Counted from the stretch's first letter, positions 53,262-62,603 are shown. The stretch is DNA of 64,000 bases from RPQJ01 sp963846885 (GCA_963846885.1 CAWJXS010000009.1:1-64000); one strand, 5' to 3'. Numbers and translations are program-made. The notes: generated from the sequence alone by a model not told the origin.

Positions 53262-55313
53262 TCACGCCGCGCGGGAACTGCTGAAGCTCGCCCAGCCCGG
53301 ATCAGGGCGGAATCGTTCGCCATGCTGCGCCGCGAGCGCTTCCAGGCGCGCCACGACTGCGGCAACGCCGCGCTCCTCGGCGTAACGCAGCGGCCCACCG
53401 CGGAACGGCGCAAAGCCCGAGCCGAAGATCACGCCGGCGTCGATCAGGTCCGCGTCTGCGACGACGCCCTCGCGCAGCACCGCCATGGACTCGTTGACGA
53501 GGGCCAGCATGAGGCGGTCCTCGAGGTCGTCGGGCATCTTCGCGCCCGGGGCAACAGGCGGCTTCACGGGCTTGCCATCGCGCCATTCGTACAGGCCCTG
53601 GCCGGACTTCTTGCCGAGCTTGCCCGCCTCGACCAGCGGCGCCACGGCGTCGGGCGCGGGCCCGCCGTAAGCGGCGGCGAGGATGCGGCCCACGTGCAGG
53701 CACACGTCGAGCCCCACGATGTCCGCGAGTTCGATCGGTCCCATCGGCATGCCGAATCGCACCGCGACATCGTCGATGGCCGCGAGCGGCACACCCTCGC
53801 CCGCGATCAGCATGGCCTCGGTCATGTACGGCATCAGCACGCGATTGACCAGGAACCCGGGCGCGCTGCGCGTGGGCAATGGCAGCTTGTCGATGGCGCG
53901 GGTGAATGCGAGCGCCGCGGCACGTGCCTCGCGCGAAGTGGCGGCAGACTCGATGACCTCGACCAGCGGCATCTGGGCCACCGGGTTGAAAAAATGCAGT
54001 CCGACGAGCCGCCCCGGATCGGCGAGTTGCTCGGCCAGCGGTTCGAGCATCAGGCTGGAGGTGTTGGTGGCCAGGATCGCACGCGGTGCGAGTTGCGGTT
54101 CGACGCGAGCGTACAGCGCGCGCTTGGCCTCGAGGTTCTCGAAAATGGCTTCGATCACGACGTCGGCGCGGGCCACTCCTGCGCCGGCGACGTCGGCCTG
54201 CAGCCGTGCCATCTGCTCCGCCGCCTTGCCCGGCACGCGACTGCGTTTCTCGAAGAAGGCGTGGGCACGGTCGAGGGCCGGCTGCACCAGCTCGACGCTG
54301 CGATCCTGCAGGGTGACGCTGAAGCCGCGCAGGGCACACCACGCGGCGATGTCCCCGCCCATCACCCCCGCACCCACCACGTGCACGTGGCCGGCGCTCG
54401 GCAGGTCCTTGCCGCCAAGGCCCTTGAGCCGTTCCTGCAGGAAAAAGACCCGCACCAGGTTGCGCGATGTCGGGGTGCAGACCAGTCGCGCAACCGACTG
54501 CGCCTCGGCCTCGTAGCCCGTGCGCCGGCTTGCGCCGTGCCTGCGCCACAGGTCGATGATTGCGTACGGCGCCGGATAGTGTGCCTCGCGCGCGCTGCGG
54601 CGCACCTGCTGTTCGATCTTGCCGGCGACGATGCCGCGCAGCAGCGGCAGGTTGAGCAGGCGCTGGCCCAGTGCCGCCTGCCGGCGCGGTCGCGGTTGCA
54701 ACGCAAGCTTCTTGGCCGCTTCGCGCAGTTGCGCGGCTGGCACGACGAGGTCCACCAGGCCGGCACGCAGCGCCTTGTCGGGCCGCAGGTTCTTGCCGGT
54801 CAGCATCAGGTCCATCGCCGTGGCGACGCCCAGCAGTCGCACGGATCGCACGGTGCCGCCGAAGCCCGGATGGATGCCCAGCATCACCTCGGGTAAGCCC
54901 AGCGTTACCTTCGGATCGTCGGCTGCGACACGGTGCCGGCAGGCGAGCGCGAGTTCGAGTCCACCGCCGAGGCAATAGCCATTGATCGCCGCGACCGTGG
55001 GGAAGGGCATGTCCTCGAGCCGTTGCAGCACGGCGTGGGCCGCGCGGATGGACGGCACGGCCTCGTCCGGCCTGCGGACCTGGCCGAACTCCGAGACGTC
55101 GGCGCCGGCGATGAAGCCGCTCTTGGCCGAGACGATCACGAGGCCCGCGGGGCTGGCCTTTGCGACTGCGGCCAGCCGCTCGTCGAGTTCTTCCATGGCC
55201 GCGCGTGAAAGCGAATTGGCGCTTGCACCCGGTTTGTCGAAGGTGAGCCACGCGATGCGGTCTGCATCGATGGTGAGGCTCCACTGATGAGCGGTGTCGG
55301 CAGGGATGTTCAT
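53262..55313 (-). CDS. fadJ: Trifunctional-type enoyl-CoA hydratase/3-hydroxyacyl-CoA dehydrogenase
   Basis: Beta-oxidation alpha subunit of the FadB/FadJ family. The 683-residue protein has an N-terminal crotonase domain with NGYCLGGGLELALACRHRVA and GLPEVMLGIHPGFGGT, which hold the two catalytic glutamates, then the NAD-binding motif HVVGAGVMGGDIAAWCALRG (about 316), the dehydrogenase His in LHFFNPVAQMPLVEVI, and C-terminal dehydrogenase domains. No thiolase gene (fadA/fadI) adjoins it, so the partner is elsewhere. FadB versus FadJ cannot be fully separated here. Confidence 0.9.
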   Translation of the reverse strand: MNIPADTAHQWSLTIDADRIAWLTFDKPGASANSLSRAAMEELDERLAAVAKASPAGLVIVSAKSGFIAGADVSEFGQVRRPDEAVPSIRAAHAVLQRLEDMPFPTVAAINGYCLGGGLELALACRHRVAADDPKVTLGLPEVMLGIHPGFGGTVRSVRLLGVATAMDLMLTGKNLRPDKALRAGLVDLVVPAAQLREAAKKLALQPRPRRQAALGQRLLNLPLLRGIVAGKIEQQVRRSAREAHYPAPYAIIDLWRRHGASRRTGYEAEAQSVARLVCTPTSRNLVRVFFLQERLKGLGGKDLPSAGHVHVVGAGVMGGDIAAWCALRGFSVTLQDRSVELVQPALDRAHAFFEKRSRVPGKAAEQMARLQADVAGAGVARADVVIEAIFENLEAKRALYARVEPQLAPRAILATNTSSLMLEPLAEQLADPGRLVGLHFFNPVAQMPLVEVIESAATSREARAAALAFTRAIDKLPLPTRSAPGFLVNRVLMPYMTEAMLIAGEGVPLAAIDDVAVRFGMPMGPIELADIVGLDVCLHVGRILAAAYGGPAPDAVAPLVEAGKLGKKSGQGLYEWRDGKPVKPPVAPGAKMPDDLEDRLMLALVNESMAVLREGVVADADLIDAGVIFGSGFAPFRGGPLRYAEERGVAAVVARLEALAAQHGERFRPDPGWASFSSSRAA

Positions 55314-55340
55314 GGTTGCTCCATGCGCCGCGCGGCGGGT

Positions 55341-56078
55341 TCAGCCGCGGACGCGAAAATCGCAGACCAGCGGCCGGTGATCGGACAGCGTGATCTCGGG
55401 AATCGAGAACGATTCGATCTCGATGCCCTTCGAGTAAAGGATGAAGTCGAGTTCCATGCGCGGCTTGCGCGCCGGGTACGACGGCAGGCCCGCGACATTG
55501 GCGCTGCGCAGCCCGCTCGCTTCCATGAAGAGGGCAATCTCGTGTTCGCCCCAGAACGTGTTGAAGTCGCCAGCCACGATCACCGGCTTGGTCGATTTCT
55601 TCACCAGCTCGAACACCTGCCGCAGCTGGGCGTGGCGGTGGCGGAACTTGAGCGACAGGTGCACGAGGAAGACGCAGACGTCGTCGAGCTCGAGCTCGAT
55701 GATGAGGCGCTTGATGCCGGTGTCGAAGTAGTGGAAACGCTCGCCCTCGACCCGCGGCGCAGCCAGGAAGGCATTGGACTGCTTGTTCAGGATCGGCACG
55801 TACGTGTTGAACGAGCCCGTCCCGTACTTGCACTGGTAGATGGAGTAGTGACCCAGCGATTCCGCGATCACCGCGGCCTGGTTCACGTTGCGGGTGCGGA
55901 TCGAACCGGTGTCGACCTCGATCAGGCCGACGATGTCGGGGTCGGCCGACTTGATGAACCGGGTGATGCCCGCCAGGACGCGCTTGTCGCTGCGCAGGTA
56001 GCCCGCGCCCGGGACCGGGAGGTGGAAAGCGGCGCCGGTGCCCGTGGCGTAGCGGATGTTATAAAGCAGAAAGCGCAT
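55341..56078 (-). CDS. Endonuclease/exonuclease/phosphatase family protein
   Basis: 245-residue protein of the EEP (DNase I-like) fold. Motifs are FLLYNIRYATG at the N-terminus, DIVGLIEVDTGS with the metal-binding glutamate, VAGDFNTFWGEHEI and a C-terminal SDHRPLVCDF. There is no signal peptide, so it is probably cytoplasmic. Substrate may be nucleic acid or a phospho-lipid/sugar. It is 27 bp upstream of the fadJ start in the same direction and divergent from the TIR-like gene. Confidence 0.88.
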   Translation of the reverse strand: MRFLLYNIRYATGTGAAFHLPVPGAGYLRSDKRVLAGITRFIKSADPDIVGLIEVDTGSIRTRNVNQAAVIAESLGHYSIYQCKYGTGSFNTYVPILNKQSNAFLAAPRVEGERFHYFDTGIKRLIIELELDDVCVFLVHLSLKFRHRHAQLRQVFELVKKSTKPVIVAGDFNTFWGEHEIALFMEASGLRSANVAGLPSYPARKPRMELDFILYSKGIEIESFSIPEITLSDHRPLVCDFRVRG

Positions 56079-56177
56079 CAGGCCTCAATTCTACGGCTCC
56101 GGGGGATGATCCGGAACGGGATGCGCTAGGCTAGACTATTGCGGCTTGCCGATTGCAAGGATGTCGACGGAGGCTCC

Positions 56178-56639
56178 GTGAGCAGCGTCACCCAGAAGAA
56201 TCCGATCCGCCTGTTCGTCGCGCACGTGTGGGCGAAGGACGACGACTACCTGCGTATATTTGAGTACGTAGAAAGCGTACCCAACTTCTTCTACAGCAAC
56301 ACCAGCACGCCCGAAGTGCGGCCGCCCGGCGACCGCGAGGTCCTGCGCGAGTCGCTGCGCAACCAGATCACCGCGGCAGAAGTCGTCATCGTGCCGGCCA
56401 CGCTTTACCGCACCAACGTGGACTGGGTCGAGTTCCAGATGCACTGCGCCAAGGCCTACGACAAGCCGATCCTCGTGGTCGAGCCGTTTGGCAGCACCGA
56501 CACGATCGCGCCCGCAGTGCAGGAATTAGCCGATGACGTGGTGCCGTGGGACCGGCGGCAGTTGATCGATGCGATCAAGCGCGAGGCGCGTCATGAAGAG
56601 ACGACGCGCTTCGACGTCATCGAGTTCAAGCTCGACTGA
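56178..56639 (+). CDS. TIR-like (DUF1863/ThsB-type) domain protein
   Basis: 153-residue protein made of one TIR-like domain. IRLFVAHVWAKDDDYLRIFE is the first strand and loop, SLRNQITAAEVVIVPATLY the middle, and DWVEFQMHCAKAYDKPILVV the region where the TIR-like family carries a conserved glutamate (Glu85 here). This form, MTH538-type, is that of ThsB in Thoeris anti-phage defence but is also found in other contexts. GTG 56178 has GGAGG five bases before it and is preferred to TTG 56139. No thsA-like (SIR2/SLOG) gene is nearby, so a Thoeris system is not shown. It overlaps the convergent hypothetical gene by 14 bp. Confidence 0.75.
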   Translation: MSSVTQKNPIRLFVAHVWAKDDDYLRIFEYVESVPNFFYSNTSTPEVRPPGDREVLRESLRNQITAAEVVIVPATLYRTNVDWVEFQMHCAKAYDKPILVVEPFGSTDTIAPAVQELADDVVPWDRRQLIDAIKREARHEETTRFDVIEFKLD

Positions 56640-57015
56640 GGAAAGCCGGGACCTCGAACAGGTCGTTGGTGAGCGCGTCGTCGGCGTCGCTGCTGACGAT
56701 GCGCAGGCGGGGCGCGCTTTCTTGCTCAGCCGACAACACCACGAACATGTCGAAGATCGCCGCAGCATGCTCCGCGGCGTCGCGTTCAGACATCTTGCGC
56801 ACTGAAGTCTCAGGGGCTGTCAGGCCGCCGGCGGGCCGGGCCTCGTGCATGGCCGCCTTCAGGGTGGCGAAGCGGACATGCAGCGCCTCGGGCAGGTCCT
56901 GCTCGCGCAGCGCGGCCAGGTGATTCCGGTACGCATCGAGCAGACGCTGCTTGACCGGGCCACTGCCCACCAGCAGGTGCATCGCCGCCTGAAATTCTTC
57001 CCACAAGGCTGCCAT
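56626..57015 (-). CDS. Hypothetical protein
   Basis: 129-residue, mainly helical protein of unrecognised family. Its reading frame has normal codon usage for this genome and a coherent start (ALWEEFQAAMHLLVGSGPVK), with LREQDLPEALHVRFATLK in the middle. No signal peptide or membrane helix is visible. The 3' end overlaps the convergent TIR-like gene by 14 bp. No function can be assigned; a link to the TIR-like gene is only positional. Confidence 0.7.
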   Translation of the reverse strand: MAALWEEFQAAMHLLVGSGPVKQRLLDAYRNHLAALREQDLPEALHVRFATLKAAMHEARPAGGLTAPETSVRKMSERDAAEHAAAIFDMFVVLSAEQESAPRLRIVSSDADDALTNDLFEVPAFLSRA

Positions 57016-57226
57016 GGTCTGTCCCCGACTGCCAAAAACTTTTAAAATACAGTGCCTTGCAGCTTAATCTTAATCTGAAAAGTTCGGACTGGTGTGGCCC
57101 GTAAAACCCGATAAGAATCAGCCAAGTACGACATGAATATACGCCAGTGTATTAGAACCGCAACGAGGGAATGGTTCCAGTCTGGTCCGTTCCCGGTCCC
57201 GCAAACCTCACCCCAGTGCTCCTGCC

Positions 57227-57232
57227 TATAAT
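57227..57232 (+). promoter_or_regulatory. TATAAT -10 placed for leaderless transcription of the alcohol dehydrogenase
   Basis: A perfect TATAAT ends 6 bp before the ATG at 57239, so the expected +1 coincides with the start codon. There is no Shine-Dalgarno sequence. No good -35 is visible 17 bp upstream. Confidence 0.5.
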
Positions 57233-57238
57233 CCGCCC

Positions 57239-58303
57239 ATGACCCAGACCACCACCGAGCCGACGGCATGCCGCGGCTATGCCGCCTCCAGCGCCCAGAG
57301 CGGCATGGCGCCGTACGCCTTCACTCGCCGGGCGCTGCGCGCCAACGACGTGCGCATCGACATCCGCTACTGCGGCGTCTGCCACTCCGACCTGCACCAG
57401 GCCCGCAACGACTGGCGCAACACCGTTTATCCCTGCCTCCCCGGGCACGAGATCGTCGGCCAGGTGGCCGCGGTGGGTCCGGACGTCAAGCGCTACCGGG
57501 CGGGGGACTGGGTGGCCGTGGGTTGCCTCGTGGACAGTTGCCGCGATTGCGTCGAATGCAACGCGGGTCGCGAGGTGTTCTGCAAGAAAGGCGCGACGCT
57601 GACCTACAACGGCAAGGACCGGCAGACCGGCGACGTCACGCTGGGCGGCTACTCGTCGCACATCGTCGTGCGCGAGGACTTCGTGCTGCGCATGCCCGAG
57701 GGCCTCGACCCGGCGCGTGCCGCGCCGTTGCTCTGCGCCGGTATCACGACGTACTCGCCGTTGCGGCACTGGAACGTGGGGCCGGGCTCGCAGGTGGCCG
57801 TCGCGGGCCTCGGCGGCCTGGGGCACATGGGCGTCAAGCTGGCGAATGCGCTGGGCGCCGAAGTCACGGTGATCACGCGCTCGGCTGCCAAGGCTGAAGA
57901 GGCGAGGGCGCTTGGCGCGCACCACGTGCTGCTGTCTGCGGATCCGGACGCCATGAAGCAGGCCGCGGGCCGCTTCGATTTCGTGCTCGACACGATCCCG
58001 GTGGTCCACGAACTCGACTCTTCACTGCGACTGCTGCGCACGCACGGTGCGCTGGTCCTGGTCGGCGTGATCGACACGATTCCCGCCTTCACCAGTCGCC
58101 TGCTGATCGGCGGGCGCAAGACGCTGTCGGGCTCGGCCATCGGCGGCATCGCTGAAACGCAGGAGTTGCTCGATTTCTGCGCGCAGAAGGGGATCGTGGC
58201 GGACTGCGAGATGACGACGATGCCGGAAATCAACACGGCGTTCGAGCGCATGGAAAGGGGCGACGTCCGCTATCGTTTCGTCGTGGACATGCAGACGCTG
58301 TAA
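57239..58303 (+). CDS. Zinc-dependent alcohol dehydrogenase, YahK/cinnamyl-alcohol-dehydrogenase type
   Basis: Medium-chain NAD(P)-dependent alcohol/aldehyde oxidoreductase. The 354-residue protein has catalytic zinc ligands in RYCGVCHSDLHQ and PGHEIVGQV, structural zinc cysteines in CLVDSCRDCVECNAG plus a Cys in EVFCKKG, and the nucleotide motif GLGGLGHMGVKLANALGA. These match the YahK/CAD subfamily, which reduces a wide range of aldehydes with NADPH. The upstream 223 bp hold a promoter element and otherwise no gene. Confidence 0.92.
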   Translation: MTQTTTEPTACRGYAASSAQSGMAPYAFTRRALRANDVRIDIRYCGVCHSDLHQARNDWRNTVYPCLPGHEIVGQVAAVGPDVKRYRAGDWVAVGCLVDSCRDCVECNAGREVFCKKGATLTYNGKDRQTGDVTLGGYSSHIVVREDFVLRMPEGLDPARAAPLLCAGITTYSPLRHWNVGPGSQVAVAGLGGLGHMGVKLANALGAEVTVITRSAAKAEEARALGAHHVLLSADPDAMKQAAGRFDFVLDTIPVVHELDSSLRLLRTHGALVLVGVIDTIPAFTSRLLIGGRKTLSGSAIGGIAETQELLDFCAQKGIVADCEMTTMPEINTAFERMERGDVRYRFVVDMQTL

Positions 58304-58315
58304 GCGCGCCGCGCG

Positions 58316-59396
58316 ATGCTCGTCTCGACGACGCTCACGGGCAGCAACGCCGACATCATCGGCGACGCGCTCGCTTCCGTGGTCACGCAGGTCGATCGCT
58401 GCCTGGTCGTCGATACTGGCGCCAAGGACGACACCCTGGCTGTCGCGCGCAGCGTCGCCGGGGACAAGCTGGTGGTGCGCGAGCTGGCCTGGCCCAACGA
58501 TTTCGCCGCGGCACGCAACTTCGCCCTCGATGCAGCCACCGAGCTTGGCGGCACCTGGGCGATCACGGTGGATACGGACGAGCGACTCGTGTTCGACCCG
58601 GGCGTCCGGCTGTCGCAGCTGCTGGGTGCCTCGCGCGCCCAGGTGTGCATGGTCGTCGACGACCTGGGTAATTACTCCAAAGAGCGCGTCGTGCGCCTGC
58701 CGTCGAAAGTGCGCTGGGCCGGTCCCACGCATGAATGCCTGGAGGGACGCACGAGCGCAGATACCGCGACGCTGCAGGGCGTGCGGTTTCACGAATTGTC
58801 CAAAGATCCGGCGGCGATGCGCAGGAAGTTCGAGCGCGACCTGGCCTTGCTCAAGCGCCATACGCGGCAGCATGCGAAGCAGGCGCGCTGGTATTACTAC
58901 CTTGGCGCCACGCATCAGCAGCTCGGAGATTACGCCGCAGCGATCGACGCCTTTCGCACCTGCGCCGAATTGCGCGGCTGGGAAGAAGAGGGCGCCTGGG
59001 CCTGTTATAGGCGCGGCGGAATGCTGCTGCAGCTTGCAGCGCTGGGACGACGCGCTGCAGTTCTGTGCCGCCGGACTCGCGATCCGGCCCGCCACGGCAG
59101 AGCTGGCCTGGCTCGCGGGTTTTGCGGCATACAAGGGCATGCGCTTCGGCGACGCAGTGGCGTGGTCGCGCATGGCCATCGCCAATGGCCTGTATCGGGG
59201 GGACGGCGCGGACTTCGAACGCGTCGGTTTCCGTCATCCGCCGGCCTTGTACGAAGGCCCGTACGACGTGCTGCGCTGGGCGTACCAGGCGCTTGGCAAC
59301 TCACAGGCGGCTGCCGCGGCTGCGAATGACTATGAGCAGGCCAGGGCGGCGCGCGAGTCCGCTGCGGCGCCTGCTGCGGTCGCGCGTGCCGAATGA
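58316..59396 (+). pseudogene. Family 2-type glycosyltransferase with TPR-like tail, frameshifted
   Basis: The N-terminal part (LVSTTLTGSNADIIGDALAS, VVDTGAKDDTL, FAAARNFALD, VDTDERL with a DxD-type metal site) is a GT2-like glycosyltransferase. A helical TPR-like region follows (YYLGATHQQLGDYAAAIDAF). The frame holds to MLLQL (about residue 240), then becomes nonsense; the natural continuation (QRWDDALQFCAAGLAIRP to ARESAAAPAAVARAE) lies in another frame and stops at 59396. A single extra base near 59036 accounts for it. It overlaps the next gene by 4 bp, as intact operon neighbours do. Confidence 0.85.
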
Positions 59397-59929
59397 CGGG
59401 CACGGCGTTCAGGCGGGGCGTGGTGGACGATGCGACAGCGCTGGCCGAGTTTGCAGCGAGGACGTTCGCAGAAGCCTTTGGCGCGGCAACCGATCCCGCC
59501 GACATGGCAGCGCACCTGGCGGGCACCTATCGTCCCGACCTGCAGGCGGCCGAACTGGCCGATCCGGACGTCATCACGCTGTTGGCCGTGCAATGCGAGC
59601 GCATCGTTGGCTACGCGCAGGTGCGACGCAATGATGCGCCGCCGGCGTGTGTCGTCGCGCCCGACCCGGTGGAGCTCCAGCGTTTCTATGCGGACGGTTC
59701 CGTGCGCGGCACCGGCCTTGCCGCGCAACTGATGCATCGCGCGCTGCAGGCGGCCATCGAACTGGGTGGGCGACACGCATGGCTCGGCGTGTGGGAACAC
59801 AACGCACGCGCCATCGCCTTCTACCGCAAGGCGGGTTTCGAGGAGATCGGCCTGACCGTGTACGTGGTCGGCTCCGACGCACAGACCGACCGAGTGTTCA
59901 TGACACCGCTTACGCCCCGCAACCAATGA
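59393..59929 (+). CDS. GNAT-family N-acetyltransferase
   Basis: 178-residue acetyl-CoA-dependent acetyltransferase. The GNAT core is seen in LLAVQCERIVGYAQVRRND, LQRFYADGSVRGTGLAAQLM (acetyl-CoA pyrophosphate-binding RGTGLA) and GVWEHNARAIAFYRKAGFEE. The substrate cannot be deduced. It overlaps the glycosyltransferase gene upstream and the reductase gene downstream by 4 bp each. Confidence 0.9.
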   Translation: MTGTAFRRGVVDDATALAEFAARTFAEAFGAATDPADMAAHLAGTYRPDLQAAELADPDVITLLAVQCERIVGYAQVRRNDAPPACVVAPDPVELQRFYADGSVRGTGLAAQLMHRALQAAIELGGRHAWLGVWEHNARAIAFYRKAGFEEIGLTVYVVGSDAQTDRVFMTPLTPRNQ

Positions 59930-61017
59930 GAGGATCGCTCGTGCAACGTTACAAGGTCGTGCAGTGGGCGACGGGTGGCATGGGCAAGAACTGCCTGCGC
60001 GCGATCATCGATCATCCCGCAATGGAACTCGTCGGCGTGTACGTCTACGGCGCCGACAAGGCAGGGAAGGACGCCGGCGATATCGCGCGCCGCGCTCCCA
60101 CCGGCGTGCGGGCGACGCGCGACGTCGAGGAGATTCTCGCGCTCGACGCAGACGTCGTGATTCACGCGGCGCGGCTCGCGCCACCGTACGGCTCGCACGA
60201 TGCGGACATCATTCGACTGCTTGCCGCGGGCAAGAACGTCATCAGCATCAATGGTTACAGCCAGCCACAGCACTGGGGCGGCGAGCGCCTGGCCGCGCTG
60301 GAAAGCGCCTGCAGGAAAGGCGGCAGTTCGCTGCTTGGTGCGGGCCTCAACCCCGGCTTTGCCGGTGAGCAGCTGGCAGTCGTCGCGACGGGTGTCTGCA
60401 CCGACGTCGACCGCATCGAAGTGATCGAGAGCGTGGATTGCAGGCCCGTGCGCAGTCCTGCCTATGTGTTCGACATCCTCGGGTTCAACGCTGATCCCGC
60501 CGCAGTCGATCCGAACGACCCCGCATGGGGGCCAACCTCATCGCTGAACGGCATGTATACGGAGGTGCTGGCCAACATGGCGACGCACCTGCGGATGCCG
60601 CTCGAGCGCGTCGAGACCGAACACAGAGTGTTCGCCGCCGCAGCGGACCTGCACGTGGGCGCCGGCCTCATTGCAGCGGGACGCGTCAGTCATTTCAACT
60701 GGCGCTGGCACGGAATCGTCGCCGGCGCGCCGCGCCTGACGATGTCCATCCACTGGTACATGGAAACGACGCACCTCGACGAACCGCAGCCGCCTTTGTG
60801 GCGCATCCACGTGGCAGGGCAGCCGGGTGTGCGCATCGCGCTCGACATGGAAAAGCGGGCGGGCGACACGTCACCCACTTCGGCGGAACAGATTGCAGTC
60901 GCGGGCTCGGTGATCAACGCGATTCCCATCGTGTGCGCCGCCGCGCCCGGCGTGATCAGGCGCCCCCTCGCCACGCCGTTTCAGTACGACCTGAGCGCGC
61001 CAGGCCGGGCAGGGTAG
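59926..61017 (+). CDS. Dihydrodipicolinate reductase-like NAD(P)-binding protein
   Basis: 363-residue protein with a Rossmann start (YKVVQWATGGMGKNCLRAII) and a DapB-like N-terminal domain (VVIHAARLAPPYG). The rest differs from DapB and matches the group of DapB-like dehydrogenases including 2,4-diaminopentanoate dehydrogenase-like proteins. Substrate is unknown. ATG 59926 overlaps the GNAT stop; GTG 59941 with AGAGGA seven bases before it is an alternative start. Confidence 0.82.
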   Translation: MRGSLVQRYKVVQWATGGMGKNCLRAIIDHPAMELVGVYVYGADKAGKDAGDIARRAPTGVRATRDVEEILALDADVVIHAARLAPPYGSHDADIIRLLAAGKNVISINGYSQPQHWGGERLAALESACRKGGSSLLGAGLNPGFAGEQLAVVATGVCTDVDRIEVIESVDCRPVRSPAYVFDILGFNADPAAVDPNDPAWGPTSSLNGMYTEVLANMATHLRMPLERVETEHRVFAAAADLHVGAGLIAAGRVSHFNWRWHGIVAGAPRLTMSIHWYMETTHLDEPQPPLWRIHVAGQPGVRIALDMEKRAGDTSPTSAEQIAVAGSVINAIPIVCAAAPGVIRRPLATPFQYDLSAPGRAG

Positions 61018-61028
61018 CGAGGGCCGGT

Positions 61029-61499
61029 TCAGTAAGGGCGCCCGTCCTTGTGGAAGTAGTTGCTGGCGCCGGCACTGTAGCGCCCGGGCTTGAATGCCAT
61101 GTCGATGTCTGAGTACTCACCGTGGTCCGCGTCATTGCGATTGCCTGCGACCAGGAACACGGCGTCGTCGGCAGAGCGATTCTGCAGGCAATGGCCATTG
61201 CGTTCACCCGCAGGGAAACCCGCGCAATCGCCGGCGACCAGGATTTCCTCGCCGTCATCGGTGACGAGCACCAGTTCACCCGTCAGCATGTAGACGAACT
61301 CGTCTTCATGCGCGTGCCAGTGCCGCTGGCTGGACCACGCACCCGGCGCAAGACGCACCAGGTTCACGCCCATCTGTGTGAGGCCGGCAGCCGCGCCGAG
61401 CCGATGCCAGCTGCGACCGCGACAGGGAACATCGAAAGGGGCCGGGTAGGTGGAGCCCGAGCCCTGTGGCGCAGTGGAGAGATCGATCTTCTTCGACAT
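61029..61499 (-). CDS. Cupin-domain protein
   Basis: 156-residue single cupin. The first motif is QRHWHAHEDEFVYMLTGELV (metal ligands H, H, E) and the second GDCAGFPAGERNGHCLQNRS. GGAGGT six bases upstream supports ATG 61499 over an earlier in-frame start. Such proteins bind a metal and a small ligand; the substrate is unknown. It converges with the DapB-like gene, 11 bp apart. Confidence 0.9.
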   Translation of the reverse strand: MSKKIDLSTAPQGSGSTYPAPFDVPCRGRSWHRLGAAAGLTQMGVNLVRLAPGAWSSQRHWHAHEDEFVYMLTGELVLVTDDGEEILVAGDCAGFPAGERNGHCLQNRSADDAVFLVAGNRNDADHGEYSDIDMAFKPGRYSAGASNYFHKDGRPY

Positions 61500-61601
61500 G
61501 TGGCACCTCCAGTGTCGCGCGCAACCGGTGATGCCGGGCATGGTAACCGTGATGCGGCGCATAATTGAATGGATCGCGGGCACGGGAGGCCAGGGAATTC
61601 C

Positions 61602-62603
61602 ATGAAGGCTGCACTCATCGATCGGTATGGAAGCAAGGCACCCATCAGAGTGGCCGACATTCCCGTGCCATCGATCGGCGACAGGGATCTGCTGGTTCAG
61701 GTCCGGGCTGCCAGCGTGAATCCACTCGACTTCAAGATCCGTCGCGGCAAGCTGAAGGTCTTGTTGAAGTACCGCTTTCCACTGGTGCTGGGCAACGACC
61801 TGTCGGGCATCGTCACTGCCGTTGGCGCAGGTGTGACTCGCTTCAAACCTGGCGATGCGATCTATGCGCGATTGGACAAGGACCGTATAGGCGCGTTCGC
61901 CGAGTTCGCTGCTGTGCGGGAAGGCGCGGCAGCGCCGATGCCGGCAAATGTCACTTTCGAGGAAGCAGCCTCGCTACCGCTGGTCGCACTGACTGCCTGG
62001 CAGGCATTGATAGAGATCGGAAAGTTGAGTGCGGGCCAGAAGGTCCTGATTCATGCAGGCAGCGGCGGTGTCGGCAGCATGGCCATCCAGATCGCGCGTC
62101 ATCTGGGGGCCACGGTCCTCACGACCGCGGGACAACGCAACGCAGAACTTGTGAAGAGCCTCGGTGCAGACGTCGCCATCGACTACCGTAGCGTTCGCTT
62201 CGAAGACGTGGCCCGCGATTGCGACGTCGTGCTCGACAGCGCCGGCGGCGAAACGCTGCTCAGGTCGTTTGCATGCGTGAAACCCGGCGGCGTCGTGGTC
62301 AGCATCGGCGATACGCCGTCCACGGCCTTTGCTCGCAGCTGGGGCCTGAATCCAGTCATGGTCTTCGTGGTGGGCCTGATGTCACGCAAGGCAGAGGCCG
62401 CCGCCCGCAAACACCAGGCTCGTTTCGAGTATCTGTTCATGCGGCCTGACGGCGAGCAGCTGCGACTGATCGCGCAGCTCGTAGAGAGCGGTGAAATCAA
62501 ACCAGTCATCGACAAGGTCTTTTCGCTGGACCACGTGGGTGACGCGCTGGCGTACTCAGAGTCCGGTCGGGCAACGGGGAAGGTAGTGATCAAGGTTGCC
62601 TGA
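61602..62603 (+). CDS. NADP-dependent quinone oxidoreductase-like (MDR) protein
   Basis: 333-residue zinc-free medium-chain oxidoreductase. It has the zeta-crystallin-like N-terminus (SVNPLDFKIRRGKL), LGNDLSGIVTAVGAGV, the nucleotide-binding loop HAGSGGVGSMAIQIARHLGA and the C-terminal DKVFSLDHVGDALAYSESGR. Cysteine zinc ligands are absent. Likely activity is NADPH-dependent reduction of a quinone or enone. ATG 61602 follows GGGAGG and is preferred to TTG-type extension at 61569. Confidence 0.9.
   Translation: MKAALIDRYGSKAPIRVADIPVPSIGDRDLLVQVRAASVNPLDFKIRRGKLKVLLKYRFPLVLGNDLSGIVTAVGAGVTRFKPGDAIYARLDKDRIGAFAEFAAVREGAAAPMPANVTFEEAASLPLVALTAWQALIEIGKLSAGQKVLIHAGSGGVGSMAIQIARHLGATVLTTAGQRNAELVKSLGADVAIDYRSVRFEDVARDCDVVLDSAGGETLLRSFACVKPGGVVVSIGDTPSTAFARSWGLNPVMVFVVGLMSRKAEAAARKHQARFEYLFMRPDGEQLRLIAQLVESGEIKPVIDKVFSLDHVGDALAYSESGRATGKVVIKVA

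Noticed and set aside
56178..56639. A complete Thoeris defence system
   Set aside because: Only the ThsB-like TIR domain is present. No SIR2 or SLOG effector lies within several kilobases on either side.
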